A stretch of 32,688 nt of DNA from Erythrobacter sp. (GTDB taxonomy: Bacteria; Pseudomonadota; Alphaproteobacteria; Sphingomonadales; Sphingomonadaceae), in the NCBI GenBank assembly GCA_013001165.1, contig JABDNC010000165.1:1-32688 (forward strand), given 5' to 3'. Numbering within the stretch: position 1 is the first letter of the stretch; the number at the start of each line of letters is the position of its first letter. The notes under the pieces are model-generated. The model saw only the letters and a list, made by a program, of their open reading frames with translations, was not told the origin of the DNA and made no database searches. Of the stretch, positions 1 through 8,133 are shown one piece after another. The position numbers and the translations under genes were made by a program.

Positions 1-447
1 GAGGTACACCGCGTTACCGGGTGTCGCGCCATCGCGTGCAGGGATCGGCGTGTATGAAGCTCGGCCGATTGCCGTGCATCCCCAGGATCGGGCACCATCG
101 CCGCGAACCGTGTCACCGCCGCGCAGCGGCACATCGTAGGTCTCGAGAACCTCCTTCAGGCCCGCGACGCACCGGTGATCGTCGCTGCCGAGCATGTGCG
201 ATACGAGCAAGCCGACAGGCTCTGCGCCCTTCCCGGCGAGATCGGACAGGTTCACCGCCACGAGCTTCCAGGCAATATCGGCGGGATCCTGCCCTTCGAG
301 GACATGCACGCCTTCGACCATGGTGTCGTGGGTAAGGACGAGCGTTTCGCTGCCGAATTCGATGACGGCCGCGTCATCCGCGAGCCCCCGGGCCTGAGGG
401 GAAATCGCGATCGCGCGCAAGGCGGATATGAACTCCGCTTCGTTCAG
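1..447 (-). CDS. thiL: Thiamine-monophosphate kinase ThiL, N-terminal part (runs off the window)
   Basis: ThiL phosphorylates thiamine monophosphate to thiamine diphosphate, the active cofactor, in the cytoplasm. The visible 149 codons have the family's N-terminal features. There is a GLADDAAVI segment (usual form GDDAAV) with the Mg-ATP aspartates, then LTHDTMVEGVH, then VNLSDLAGKGAEP, then RGGDTVRGDG. The reading frame is open to the window edge, so the C-terminal half is missing only because of the window. The best start is a CTG at 447-445 inside the overlap CTGA with the nusB stop. It has a GGA-rich site about 9 bases upstream and gives a protein beginning LNEAEF, read as Met. No ATG or GTG lies close by in frame. 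A TTG nine codons downstream is an alternative. It is the last visible gene of the hisG-hisD-nusB-thiL run. Confidence 0.88.
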   Translation of the reverse strand, partial: MNEAEFISALRAIAISPQARGLADDAAVIEFGSETLVLTHDTMVEGVHVLEGQDPADIAWKLVAVNLSDLAGKGAEPVGLLVSHMLGSDDHRCVAGLKEVLETYDVPLRGGDTVRGDGARSWGCTAIGRASYTPIPARDGATPGNAVYL

Positions 448-908
448 CGGCCCGCTTCCTTGGCTACAGCGTCTAGGATGCCATTGACGAACTTGGCTTC
501 GCGGTCGTCGAAGAAGGCCTTGGCGACATCGACATACTCGCTGATCGCAGCTGCCTTGGGCACATCTGCGCGGGCGAGCAGTTCGTAGCTGCCTGCGCGC
601 AGGATCTGCAGCATGGTCTTGTCGAGACGGGCCAGCGTCCAGCCGGACGCGAGGCGGGCGGTCAGCAACTCGTCGATTTCCTCGCGGCGGGAATCGACGC
701 CCTTCACGAGGTCATCGAAGAAATCGACGTCGGCGTCGGCATATTCCTCGTCCTCGATCACTTTGCCGAGACGATGCTGGTGAAATTCGTTCAGCAGCTT
801 GGCAGTGGGCGTGCTTTCCATCTGCTGCTGGTACAGGGCCTGCACCGCGCCAAGGCGGGCGGCGCTGCGGGCCGTTGCGCGGGAGTTTGATCGGGGGCTG
901 GCGTTCAT
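444..908 (-). CDS. nusB: Transcription antitermination factor NusB
   Basis: NusB binds boxA RNA together with NusE (ribosomal protein S10) and helps RNA polymerase read through rRNA operons. The 154-residue product is of normal length. After a basic, Arg/Ser-rich N-terminal tail (residues 1-18) comes RLGAVQALYQQQM, then WTLARLDKTMLQILRAGSYELL and IPxAAAISEYVDVAKAF-like segments typical of the all-helical NusB fold (here DVPKAAAISEYVDVAKAFFDD). It ends in KFVNGILDAVAKE. The ATG overlaps the hisD stop as ATGA, so translation is probably coupled. The stop in turn overlaps the proposed thiL start. The nusB-thiL pairing is common in proteobacteria. Confidence 0.95.
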   Translation of the reverse strand: MNASPRSNSRATARSAARLGAVQALYQQQMESTPTAKLLNEFHQHRLGKVIEDEEYADADVDFFDDLVKGVDSRREEIDELLTARLASGWTLARLDKTMLQILRAGSYELLARADVPKAAAISEYVDVAKAFFDDREAKFVNGILDAVAKEAGR

Positions 909-2194
909 GACAGTCTCTTGGAAATCGAAAGGGCGTGGGCAGGAAGGCCCTCGGCGTCGGCGAGGCGGACGGCGGCAGGACCGATGGCCTTAAGCGCATC
1001 GTCGGATGCGCCGATGAAGCTGGTGCGCTTCATGAAGTCTAGCACCGACAGGCCGCTGGCAAATCGTGCGCGGCGACCAGTGGGAAGGACATGGTTGGGT
1101 CCGGCGATATAGTCGCCGACAGCTTCGGGCGTCATCCGGCCCAGGAAGACGCTTCCTGCGTGGCGAAGTTTTGTGAAAAGGCTTTCCGGATCCTCGGTGG
1201 CGATCTCGACATGCTCCGCGGCGAGGCGGTCCGAGAGCGCAGGGGCCTCGTCGAGGCTATCGACGATCACGATCAGTCCGTGGTCATCCCAGCTGGTTCT
1301 GGCAGTCTTGGCGGTCGGGAGGTTCATCAAGGCGAGGTCGATGGCGTCTTCGACCTGCGCGGCAAAGCCGGCATCGTCAGTGATCAGGATCGACTGGCTG
1401 GTCGGATCGTGTTCGGCCTGGCTCAGCAGGTCGGCGGCGATCCATTCCGGATTGTTGTTGCCGTCCGCAATGACGAGAATTTCGCTCGGCCCTGCAACCA
1501 TGTCGATGCCGACGACACCGTAAAGCTGGCGCTTGGCTTCCGCGACCCATGCGTTGCCGGGCCCCGTGATCACATCGACCCGCTCGATCCGATCGGTGCC
1601 ATAGGCGAGCGCGGCCACGGCCTGTGCGCCGCCGACGCGGTAAATCTCATCGACGCCAGCGATATGCGCGGCGGCGAGGACGAGGTCATTCATTTCGCCC
1701 TTGGGTGTCGGCGTTGTGACTACGAGCCGATCCACCCCTGCCACCTTGGCGGGAATGGCGTTCATCAGCAGCGAGGAAGGGTAGGCCGCCCTGCCACCGG
1801 GTACGTAGAGGCCGGCTGCTTCGACTGCCCCCCAGCGCGCACCGAGGCGCATGCCAATATCGTCGGTGTAGTCGCGATCCTCGGGAAGCTGGCCTTCGTG
1901 ATAGGCGCGAATACGTGCGGCAGCCGTTTCCAGCGCGTCGCGCAGTTCGGCATCGAGCCCGTCATAGGCCGCCTTGCAGGCTTCCTTCGAGATCGACCAG
2001 TCTTCGTCGGTGGAAAGGTTATGCTGGTCGAAGCGCTTGGTGTATTCCACCAGCGCCTTGTCGCCGCGCTCGCGCACTTCGTTGAGAATGCCCGCAACAT
2101 CGCGCCCGACCTGTAAGTCGCTTTCGCGGCGGTCGCGCACGACTTTGGCAAATTTCATCTCGAAATCGGCGTCGCTGGTCCGCAGGAGCTGCAT
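905..2194 (-). CDS. hisD: Histidinol dehydrogenase HisD
   Basis: HisD performs the last two steps of histidine synthesis, oxidising L-histidinol to L-histidine with two NAD+ and a bound zinc. The product is 429 residues, the usual length. The start [11 protein letters not shown] is chosen because its ATG overlaps the hisG stop as TGATG. The open frame continues upstream for about 300 codons but only as the shadow of hisG. Recognisable segments are RWGAVEAAGLYVPGG, the NAD-site region VITGPGNAWVAEAKR, AGPSEILVIAD, and SQAEHDPTSQSIL, which carries the Gln and His zinc ligands. Then come AEHVEI with the catalytic Glu/His pair and GPNHVLPTGRRARFASGLSV near the C-terminus. The stop overlaps nusB by four bases. 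Confidence 0.97.
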   Translation of the reverse strand: MQLLRTSDADFEMKFAKVVRDRRESDLQVGRDVAGILNEVRERGDKALVEYTKRFDQHNLSTDEDWSISKEACKAAYDGLDAELRDALETAAARIRAYHEGQLPEDRDYTDDIGMRLGARWGAVEAAGLYVPGGRAAYPSSLLMNAIPAKVAGVDRLVVTTPTPKGEMNDLVLAAAHIAGVDEIYRVGGAQAVAALAYGTDRIERVDVITGPGNAWVAEAKRQLYGVVGIDMVAGPSEILVIADGNNNPEWIAADLLSQAEHDPTSQSILITDDAGFAAQVEDAIDLALMNLPTAKTARTSWDDHGLIVIVDSLDEAPALSDRLAAEHVEIATEDPESLFTKLRHAGSVFLGRMTPEAVGDYIAGPNHVLPTGRRARFASGLSVLDFMKRTSFIGASDDALKAIGPAAVRLADAEGLPAHALSISKRLS

Positions 2195-2847
2195 CAGGCC
2201 GCTTTCCGGTTTTCGCTGTCGGCGCGGAAGGCTTCGACCAGCGCTGCGACACGCGGATCGGTCTTGAGCGCAGCGCGATTTACGATCAGCCGCGCCGTGA
2301 TGTCGAGAATGTGGTCGGTCTCGACCAGCCCGTTTTCCTTGAGCGTACGACCGCTGGAGACGAGATCGACGATCCGTCCGGCAAGTCCCAGCTCGGGCGC
2401 GATCTCCATCGCCCCGTTCAGCTTCACGCATTCGGCCTGAATGCCCTGGCGCTCGAAGTGGCGGCGGGTGAGGTTCGGATACTTGGTCGCAACGCGCAGG
2501 TGGCTTGCGCCATTTGTCGCGCTCGCGCCCTTCGGTTCGGCCACGGCGAGGTGGCAGTGTCCGATGTCGAGATCGACGGGTGCGTAAAGATCGGCGTAGT
2601 CGAACTCTTCGATCACGTCGCTGCCCACGATGCCCATCTGCGCCGCGCCATGTGCGACGAAGGTCGCCACGTCGAAAGCGCGCACGCGGATCAGCCGCAT
2701 GTCGTCTCGCGTCGTCGCGAAAGTGAGCGAGCGGTTGGCCTTGTCGTGGAAGGCATCTTCCGGCACCACGCCGGCACGCTCCATGACGGGAAGCGCTTCG
2801 TCGAGAATGCGCCCCTTGGGAATGGCGAAGGTCAGGCTGTTGGTCAT
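2194..2847 (-). CDS. hisG: ATP phosphoribosyltransferase catalytic subunit HisG (short form)
   Basis: HisG condenses ATP with PRPP, the committed step of histidine synthesis. The product is 217 residues, starting [14 protein letters not shown]. That is the short-form length, lacking the C-terminal regulatory ACT-like domain of the roughly 300-residue long form. Short forms work as an octameric complex with HisZ, a histidyl-tRNA-synthetase-like subunit. No hisZ is visible in this window. The PRPP loop is [14 protein letters not shown]. There is no convincing Shine-Dalgarno sequence before the ATG, and a promoter-like pair lies immediately upstream, so a nearly leaderless mRNA is possible. It is first in the operon hisG-hisD-nusB-thiL and shares one base with hisD. 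Confidence 0.95.
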   Translation of the reverse strand: MTNSLTFAIPKGRILDEALPVMERAGVVPEDAFHDKANRSLTFATTRDDMRLIRVRAFDVATFVAHGAAQMGIVGSDVIEEFDYADLYAPVDLDIGHCHLAVAEPKGASATNGASHLRVATKYPNLTRRHFERQGIQAECVKLNGAMEIAPELGLAGRIVDLVSSGRTLKENGLVETDHILDITARLIVNRAALKTDPRVAALVEAFRADSENRKAA

Positions 2848-2857
2848 TGCGGAGCGG

Positions 2858-2886
2858 CAAATAGGCACGCCAGGCGAAAAGGGCAA
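2858..2886 (-). promoter_or_regulatory. Putative sigma70-type promoter for the hisG operon
   Basis: On the minus strand, TTGCCC (2886-2881) and TATTTG (2863-2858) are separated by exactly 17 bases. A start of transcription about 7 bases further on would fall near 2851, only a few bases before the hisG ATG at 2847. The -35 hexamer overlaps the ribosome-binding region of the divergent gene that starts at 2892. This is a pattern match only. Confidence 0.35.
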
Positions 2887-2891
2887 CGAAT

Positions 2892-3959
2892 ATGGGCACC
2901 AGCGGAGTGATGGATATCGTTTCGGTCCCAGAAGCCATCGAATGGCAGGCAACGCATGCCGAAAAGGCGGGGGCGCCCGGGACCGCGCAGGTGGTGCGTT
3001 CGCTGCTGGCGCTGCAGGAAAGCCAAGCTGCCACTGCGCGCAGGATATTCAATTGGCAGGGTCTCTCCCTGCGCGATGCGATGCCTCTGCGGATTGCAGG
3101 TGGCATCCACAACCTGCTGCTGACGGGCGAGGAGCCGCGCCTGGCCGATGTCTATGCGGGGCGAATGACGGCGCAGGACGATGTCGACGCGCTGGTGCGC
3201 GACATTGTCGAAACGCATGACGCGCGGTTGATGCCGTGGCTCGACGGACCACCACAGACGAATGAAGCCGGGCGCTCGGCCAGCTTTGCTGCGGGCCTGT
3301 TGTGGCTCGCGGACGGGCGGACAACCGGGCAATTCGAGTTCCTCGAGATCGGCGCGAGTGCGGGTATCAACACGATGATGGGCCGCTATCGTTATGATCT
3401 GGGTGGGGTGCACGCAGGACCGCAGGGAAGCCCGATGCAGATCGCGCCCGAATGGCGCGGAAACCCGCCACCAAACGCGGAGTTTACCTTCGTCGCGGCG
3501 AGGGGAAGCGATATCGCGCCGGTCGACCTGACCGATGAAAACGAGGCGATGCGGCTCAAGAGCTATGTCTGGCCCGAGGCGACCGGACGCATGGCGCGCA
3601 TCGATGCAGCGATTGCGCTCGCACGGGACGAGGCACCCGAGCTTGAGCGAATGGATGCGGCAGATTGGGTGGAGCGGGAGCTGGCTCGCGAGCCGCAAGC
3701 GGGTGTGACGCGCGTTCTCGCGCACTCGATCATGTGGCAATACCTGCCCGATGCCGCGCAAAGGAGGATCGAAACGGCGGCCGAAGCGGCTGGCGCGGCG
3801 GCGCCTGCCGAGAGTCCGTTTGCGCATCTCTCGCTCGAAACAAATCGCGAGACTTTCGCGCATGAACTACGGGTGCGCTACTGGCCCGGCGGCGAAGAGG
3901 AGGTTCATCTCGCCAATGCCCATCCGCATGGGGCCTGGGTCGAATGGCTAGGCGGCTAG
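2892..3959 (+). CDS. DUF2332 family protein
   Basis: This 355-residue cytoplasmic protein belongs, by its overall sequence character, to the DUF2332 (COG4427) family of unknown function. Features I rely on are [20 protein letters not shown] near residue 50, the central [17 protein letters not shown] around residues 155-170, [11 protein letters not shown] around 280, and a C-terminal [21 protein letters not shown]. The glycine-rich EIGASAGIN stretch resembles the SAM-binding loop of Rossmann methyltransferases. An enzymatic methyltransferase role is possible but not established. The ATG at 2892 has AAGGG eight bases upstream. A second ATG at 2910 is less well placed. It is divergent from hisG by 44 bases and convergent with the next hydrolase gene. 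Confidence 0.8.
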   Translation: MGTSGVMDIVSVPEAIEWQATHAEKAGAPGTAQVVRSLLALQESQAATARRIFNWQGLSLRDAMPLRIAGGIHNLLLTGEEPRLADVYAGRMTAQDDVDALVRDIVETHDARLMPWLDGPPQTNEAGRSASFAAGLLWLADGRTTGQFEFLEIGASAGINTMMGRYRYDLGGVHAGPQGSPMQIAPEWRGNPPPNAEFTFVAARGSDIAPVDLTDENEAMRLKSYVWPEATGRMARIDAAIALARDEAPELERMDAADWVERELAREPQAGVTRVLAHSIMWQYLPDAAQRRIETAAEAAGAAAPAESPFAHLSLETNRETFAHELRVRYWPGGEEEVHLANAHPHGAWVEWLGG

Positions 3960-4852
3960 CCGGTTCGCGAGAAGAATTCCCCCATTGCCGCATTGACCGC
4001 GTCGGGCTTTTCCCAAGGCACGAAATGTCCGCAATCGGGCACCTCGACCAAGGTCAGATCTTCGACGTGATCGGGCAGGGCGGCGGTGTTTTCCGGCGGT
4101 AGCGCGAGGTCGTCCTGCGCCCAGATAACCAAGGTCGGAATGCCGAGCTTGGGGAAAGGCGGTGGTGCCCAGCCTTCGGGTACATCGAAGGGAGCGTCCA
4201 TGGGCGGAATGTCGATCGGGCTTGCACGGTACCAGTTGAGCATGGCGAAGGCTGCATCCCGGTTTTGCCAATCCTCGAGCAAACGGGCGCGTTCCTCGGG
4301 CTCCATCTTGTCTGGGGCATCCCAGTTTATTTCCTGTGCGAGAATGCCATAGAGGCCCTGTTCGCGCACCAGTTCGTCATTCGCGGAATCGCGAAAACCG
4401 CGCATGTACTGGCTCGCCTCGCGCTGGACGGGCGAGGTGTAGAGCAGCTTTTGGAAAACGGCGTGATGCGGCGCGTTGGCGATCACGGCACGCGGCACGC
4501 GCTCCATCTGTTCGCCTGCCATGGCAACGCCCCATGCGATTGCGCCGCCCCAGTCATGGCCCACGATGGTGAAATCCTTCACGCCGAGTGCGTCGGCCAG
4601 CAGGAAAATATCGCCCACCAGCTTGTCGGGCGTATAATTGTCGATCCCCTCCGGCTTCGAGGAGCCGCGATAGCCGCGCTGGTCGGGAGCGATGCAGCGG
4701 AAGCGGTCGGAGAAATGGGCGATTTGGTGCCGCCATGTGCGATGGCTTTCGGGAAAGCCGTGGAGGAAGATCAGCGTTGGCGCATCGCGCGGCCCGACAT
4801 CGACCGTATCGAGCTCGATACCATTGGCGAGCGTGACGCGGGTTTGTTCCAT
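3956..4852 (-). CDS. Alpha/beta hydrolase, soluble epoxide hydrolase-like
   Basis: A 298-residue alpha/beta-hydrolase of the epoxide hydrolase/haloalkane dehalogenase branch. HGFPES at residues 31-36 supplies the oxyanion region. GHDWGG holds the aspartate nucleophile at residue 100, WAQDD around 245 gives an acid, and CGHFVPWE near the end gives the histidine. An aspartate nucleophile with HGFPES fits hydrolysis of epoxides better than esters. Dehalogenase activity cannot be excluded by eye, and the substrate is unknown. The ATG at 4852 overlaps the SDR stop as TGATG. A TTG one codon upstream is less likely. It is last in the operon bolA-pirin-SDR-hydrolase. Its TAG stop shares the palindrome CTAG with the opposing gene's stop. 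A second enzyme of this type lies at 25706-26665. Confidence 0.88.
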   Translation of the reverse strand: MEQTRVTLANGIELDTVDVGPRDAPTLIFLHGFPESHRTWRHQIAHFSDRFRCIAPDQRGYRGSSKPEGIDNYTPDKLVGDIFLLADALGVKDFTIVGHDWGGAIAWGVAMAGEQMERVPRAVIANAPHHAVFQKLLYTSPVQREASQYMRGFRDSANDELVREQGLYGILAQEINWDAPDKMEPEERARLLEDWQNRDAAFAMLNWYRASPIDIPPMDAPFDVPEGWAPPPFPKLGIPTLVIWAQDDLALPPENTAALPDHVEDLTLVEVPDCGHFVPWEKPDAVNAAMGEFFSRTG

Positions 4853-5667
4853 CAATCCTCCGACTGCATCTTTTCCATGTATCCGGCCGCGACCATGCCC
4901 GCGACCTGGTCGAAGAGCTGATCGGGCGTGCGGCGCATTTCGCCCATGGCCTCTTCCATTCCGTCGGCGACTATAATTTCGCGCTGGTTAGCCTCGACCG
5001 CGTCGATGATCCGCTTCGCCGCATCTTCGGGCCTGATCCCATTGTCGATGACCTTGTCGCTGCGTCCGCGCGGAGTGCCGTCGGCGGAAAGCGCATTGCG
5101 GCTCACATCGGTGGCGACCGAGCCGGGGCAGATGACATGCACGTCGATCCCGCTTTGCGAGAGCTCACCGCGCAGAGCGTCGGCATAGCCGATCAGTCCG
5201 TGCTTGGCCGCGCAATAGGCGGTACGCATCGGAACGCCGACCTTACCCGCAATCGACGAGATAAACAGCAGCTTCCCGCTACCGCGCTGCGTCATGTGCG
5301 GCAGGAGCGCTTGCGTCGCTGCGATTTGCGACGTGAGGTCAATGTCGATGATGTCGCGATAGACCTGCATGTCCGTGTCGACTGCCGGGCTCCGCTGCGA
5401 AATGCCCGCATTGGCCACGAAGATATCGACCCCGTCCTTCCAGCTTGCAGCTTCCTCGGTCGCTTGCTGCATCGCCTCGTCGTCACGCACGTCGAAGGGC
5501 AGGGTCTTCGTTTCGGTCTCGAGGCGGTCGGCAACCGCGCTCAACCTGCTTTCATCGCGGCCGGACAGGATGATGTTGGCGCCCCTTCTGGCCCATTCGC
5601 CCGCCAGCGCGGAGCCGATTCCGGAAGATGCTCCGGTGATCCATGCAGTCTTGCCTTCGAAACTCAT
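4852..5667 (-). CDS. Short-chain dehydrogenase/reductase (SDR)
   Basis: A classical SDR of 271 residues. The cofactor loop TGASSGIG is at residues 11-18, NAG at 86-88, the catalytic serine region FISSIAG at 136-141, and YCAAK at 151-155 with catalytic Tyr151 and Lys155. GRDES after the second strand suggests NADP(H) through the Arg, but this is a guess. A C-terminal extension after residue 230 (ending MEKMQSED) is longer than in the minimal fold and may form a lid or a membrane-contact segment. The substrate is unknown. It begins 10 bases after pirin and shares one base with the following alpha/beta hydrolase, so the three are probably co-transcribed. Confidence 0.93.
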   Translation of the reverse strand: MSFEGKTAWITGASSGIGSALAGEWARRGANIILSGRDESRLSAVADRLETETKTLPFDVRDDEAMQQATEEAASWKDGVDIFVANAGISQRSPAVDTDMQVYRDIIDIDLTSQIAATQALLPHMTQRGSGKLLFISSIAGKVGVPMRTAYCAAKHGLIGYADALRGELSQSGIDVHVICPGSVATDVSRNALSADGTPRGRSDKVIDNGIRPEDAAKRIIDAVEANQREIIVADGMEEAMGEMRRTPDQLFDQVAGMVAAGYMEKMQSED

Positions 5668-5677
5668 GCTTGTTTCC

Positions 5678-6568
5678 TCACGGATAGGTAACGGTCTTCG
5701 GCTGGCCGTCGGGAAGGGGGATGCGTTCCTCGCTGTCGCCAGGCACTTCGGGGAAGCGTCCCTTCCGCCAGTCTTCCTTGGCCTGGTTGATGCGTTCGCG
5801 GCTGGAACTGACGAAATTCCACCATGCGTGGCGCTGGGTCTGGAACGCCTCGCCGCCCAGCAGCATGACCCGAGCGCCGGTCTTGCTCTCCAGCGTCATG
5901 TCGCGGCCCGGCTGGAGAACGGCCAGCTCGTAGGGCTTGAGTGGGTGACCATCGATCACCGCCTCGCCGTCGACCAACATGACGGCGCGTTCGTCGGCTT
6001 CTTCCTCGACCGGGATGGCACCGCCCGCTCCCAGCACAATCTCTGCATAGATCGTATCGGCATAGGTCGTGGTCGGCGCGCGTTCGCCCCAGAGCTCGCC
6101 CATGATCACGATTGCCTTGGCGCGGCCGTCCTCGATGACCGGCAAGTCGCTAACGGCCTCGAAGGCCGGATCGATCTCTTCGCGCCCGTCGGGCAGGGCG
6201 AGCCATGTCTGCATGCCGAAGAGCTTGGGGCCTGCCTTGCGTTCGGCTTCGGGAGAGCGTTCGGAATGAACGATCCCCTTGCCTGCGGTCATCAGATTTA
6301 CCTGACCCGGACGTATGGTCGAGAAACTTCCGAGGCTGTCGCGGTGGTCGATCGCACCTTCGAACAGCCATGTGACCGTGGCGAGGTTGATGTGCGGATG
6401 CGGTCGCACGTCCATACCGCTGCCGAGGTCGAGTTGCGCCGGGCCGAACTGGTCGACGAAAATGAAGGGACCGACCATGGTCCGTTTCTTGGAGGGCAGC
6501 ACGCGCCTGACCTCGAACTGCCCGAGATCATGCGTCGTCGGCGTCAGCGTGAGGTCGATCTGGCTCAT
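5678..6568 (-). CDS. Pirin family protein
   Basis: A 296-residue bicupin of the pirin family. The metal site is intact: RPHPH gives His57 and His59, and GIVHSE gives His101 and Glu103, at almost the positions known for human pirin. Bacterial pirins are reported variously as quercetin 2,3-dioxygenases and as redox-responsive regulators of central metabolism. The sequence alone does not decide between these. The C-terminal cupin half includes FVSSSRERINQAKEDWRKGRF, a characteristic pirin ending. The start at MSQIDLTLTP follows bolA by 16 bases. It is probably part of the bolA-pirin-SDR-hydrolase operon. Confidence 0.94.
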   Translation of the reverse strand: MSQIDLTLTPTTHDLGQFEVRRVLPSKKRTMVGPFIFVDQFGPAQLDLGSGMDVRPHPHINLATVTWLFEGAIDHRDSLGSFSTIRPGQVNLMTAGKGIVHSERSPEAERKAGPKLFGMQTWLALPDGREEIDPAFEAVSDLPVIEDGRAKAIVIMGELWGERAPTTTYADTIYAEIVLGAGGAIPVEEEADERAVMLVDGEAVIDGHPLKPYELAVLQPGRDMTLESKTGARVMLLGGEAFQTQRHAWWNFVSSSRERINQAKEDWRKGRFPEVPGDSEERIPLPDGQPKTVTYP

Positions 6569-6584
6569 GTCATGCCCCTTGTTC

Positions 6585-6857
6585 CTATGGTGTCGGCGCA
6601 GAAGCCTGTATGGCGAGGGCGTGGACCCGCTCTCCGGGAATATCGCCCAGCGCCTTGTTGACCATTCGCTGGCGGTCGAGGCGCGACTTGTCGGCAAAGG
6701 CGGGCGCTTCGATCACGACGGTGAAATGCGATTCACCGCTACCGTCGTCGCCGGAATGGCCGGCATGTTTGGCGCTGTCGTTGATGACTTCGAGCCGCGT
6801 CGGCGCAAAGGCCTCGGTCAGAAGGCGTTCCATCTCCTGTTGGACCGGTCCTGACAT
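6585..6857 (-). CDS. bolA: BolA family protein
   Basis: A 90-residue BolA-type protein. Members partner with monothiol glutaredoxins in iron-sulfur cluster handling and stress response. The core runs from LEVINDSAKHAGHSG through ESHFTVVIEAPAF to LDRQRMVNKALGDI and HALAIQASAP. The conserved histidines of KHAGH and SHF are candidate cluster ligands. The ATG at 6857 is chosen because AGGAGA lies about 9 bases upstream. The open frame extends further back but without a better start. It appears to head the minus-strand operon with pirin, SDR and hydrolase, and is divergent from the J-domain gene by about 60 bases. Confidence 0.92.
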   Translation of the reverse strand: MSGPVQQEMERLLTEAFAPTRLEVINDSAKHAGHSGDDGSGESHFTVVIEAPAFADKSRLDRQRMVNKALGDIPGERVHALAIQASAPTP

Positions 6858-6916
6858 ACGCTCGAATCTCCTCTCGCCTCTTTCCATACAGGGTTTGGCT
6901 CCCCATCCTAGAACGA

Positions 6917-7507
6917 ATGCGCCAGTCAAAGTTCCACGGTAGATATGAAGATACGGGCCGCGTGTGCGCCCACCCGGCTTGCGACGAGCCGGGAGAATTC
7001 CGCGCGCCCGGCAGCGGCCACCGTTTTGACGGGCCGGGCGATTGGCGCTGGATGTGCCTCGAACACGTGCGCGAATTCAATGCGGGCTATGACTGGTTCG
7101 AAGGGATGAGCGCGGAGGAAATCCTCGATGCGCAGGGGCCGGCAAGCGGCTGGCGCACCGAGAGCCCGAGCTTCCGGCCTACGGCAGGCGTCGACGGGAT
7201 GCCGCGCTGGGCCGATTTCGACGACCCGCTCGATGCGATTTCAGCGCGTGCGGCCGGCATCAAGAGCCGTGCCCAGCGCGAGGCCGAAATGGCAATGGAC
7301 GGACGCTACAGCCGCGAAGAAGCCGAAGCGCTCGAAGTCATGGGCCTTGGCAGCAACACGGACCGGCGCAGGCTGAGGAGGCGCTATTCGGAGCTCGTCC
7401 GGCGCTACCATCCGGACCGTAACGGCGGCGACCGCCAGTACGAGACGCGCCTCAACAAGGTGGTCGAGGCCTATAACCTGCTTCGCCGGTGCAGGGCGAT
7501 CGCCTAG
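6917..7507 (+). CDS. J-domain (DnaJ-like) protein with cysteine-containing N-terminal region
   Basis: A 196-residue protein whose C-terminal 65 residues form a J domain: EALEVMGLGSNTDRRRLRRR, then RYHPDRNGG with the HPD tripeptide at 165-167 that stimulates DnaK ATPase, then a last helix NKVVEAYNLLRR. The N-terminal part carries cysteines C17, C22 and C47 plus nearby histidines (H19, H50), which could hold a metal, but the pattern is not a standard zinc finger. It lacks the Gly/Phe and zinc-finger regions of true DnaJ, so it is a specialised co-chaperone whose client is unknown. It converges with the GST gene and shares a CTAG stop palindrome with it. Confidence 0.88.
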   Translation: MRQSKFHGRYEDTGRVCAHPACDEPGEFRAPGSGHRFDGPGDWRWMCLEHVREFNAGYDWFEGMSAEEILDAQGPASGWRTESPSFRPTAGVDGMPRWADFDDPLDAISARAAGIKSRAQREAEMAMDGRYSREEAEALEVMGLGSNTDRRRLRRRYSELVRRYHPDRNGGDRQYETRLNKVVEAYNLLRRCRAIA

Positions 7508-8133
7508 GCCTGCGCCTCGGCGATCAATTGCATGTCTATCGCTTTCGCTTCCTTGTAGGCGTTTCGCTCGCGCAGCCGCGTTGCATAGTCTTCGAATACC
7601 TTGCGTTTCGGGATCGATCCGAATTGCAGCCCCCAGTCGACCTGGCTGCCGACGTAGACATCGGCCATTGTGAAGCGGTCTCCGCAGACATAGTTGCGGT
7701 CGGACAACAGCATGTCGAACGTATCCATTGCGCGTTCATAGCTGCCGAAGCCGACCATGCCCTGTTTTTGCGGATCGTCGACGCCCCAGCCCATGCTTCG
7801 CGCCACGACGGCCTGTTCGACGGGGCCAGACGCAAAGAACAGGCGGCGAAAGTAGGCCGCTTTCTCGTGCGGTTCTGGAAGCAAGCCTGCCTCCGGATGC
7901 ATTTCTGCCAGATAGTGGCAGATCGCCGCAGCCTCGGTCACGACATGGACGTGATCACCGTGATGGTGAACAAGCGTCGGCACCTTGCCGAGCGGGTTCG
8001 CCTTGAGGAAGGCCTCGGATTTCGCCGCCCATTCCACCAGCTCGGTATCGTAGTCGGCACCGACTTCATGCAGTGCCCAGCGCGCAATCTGGCCGCGGCT
8101 CATCGGATTGGTGAAGAAGGTATAGTCGGCCAT
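7504..8133 (-). CDS. Glutathione S-transferase family protein
   Basis: A 209-residue cytosolic GST. The N-terminal thioredoxin-like domain begins YTFFTNPMSRGQIARWALHE, and the serine in NPMSRGQ is the likely glutathione-activating residue. NPLGKVPTL carries the cis-proline. TEAAAICHYLAE is the usual helix end that binds the glutathione gamma-glutamyl group. The helical C-terminal domain includes YVCGDRFTMADVYVGSQ, the N-capping-box region conserved in GSTs. The substrate is unknown. The ATG overlaps the stop of the DUF1428 gene by one base (TGATG), so the two are translationally coupled. Confidence 0.93.
   Translation of the reverse strand: MADYTFFTNPMSRGQIARWALHEVGADYDTELVEWAAKSEAFLKANPLGKVPTLVHHHGDHVHVVTEAAAICHYLAEMHPEAGLLPEPHEKAAYFRRLFFASGPVEQAVVARSMGWGVDDPQKQGMVGFGSYERAMDTFDMLLSDRNYVCGDRFTMADVYVGSQVDWGLQFGSIPKRKVFEDYATRLRERNAYKEAKAIDMQLIAEAQA

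Noticed and set aside
905-3112. A 735-codon minus-strand open frame that could suggest a fusion extending HisD at its N-terminus
   Set aside because: Only the part from 2194 downward looks like HisD. The upstream portion is Arg-rich out-of-frame reading of hisG, and the TGATG junction gives the proper start.
3956-4852. Haloalkane dehalogenase instead of epoxide hydrolase
   Set aside because: The HGFPES form of the oxyanion motif is more typical of epoxide hydrolases, and I could not identify the halide-binding residues. It is kept as an alternative only.
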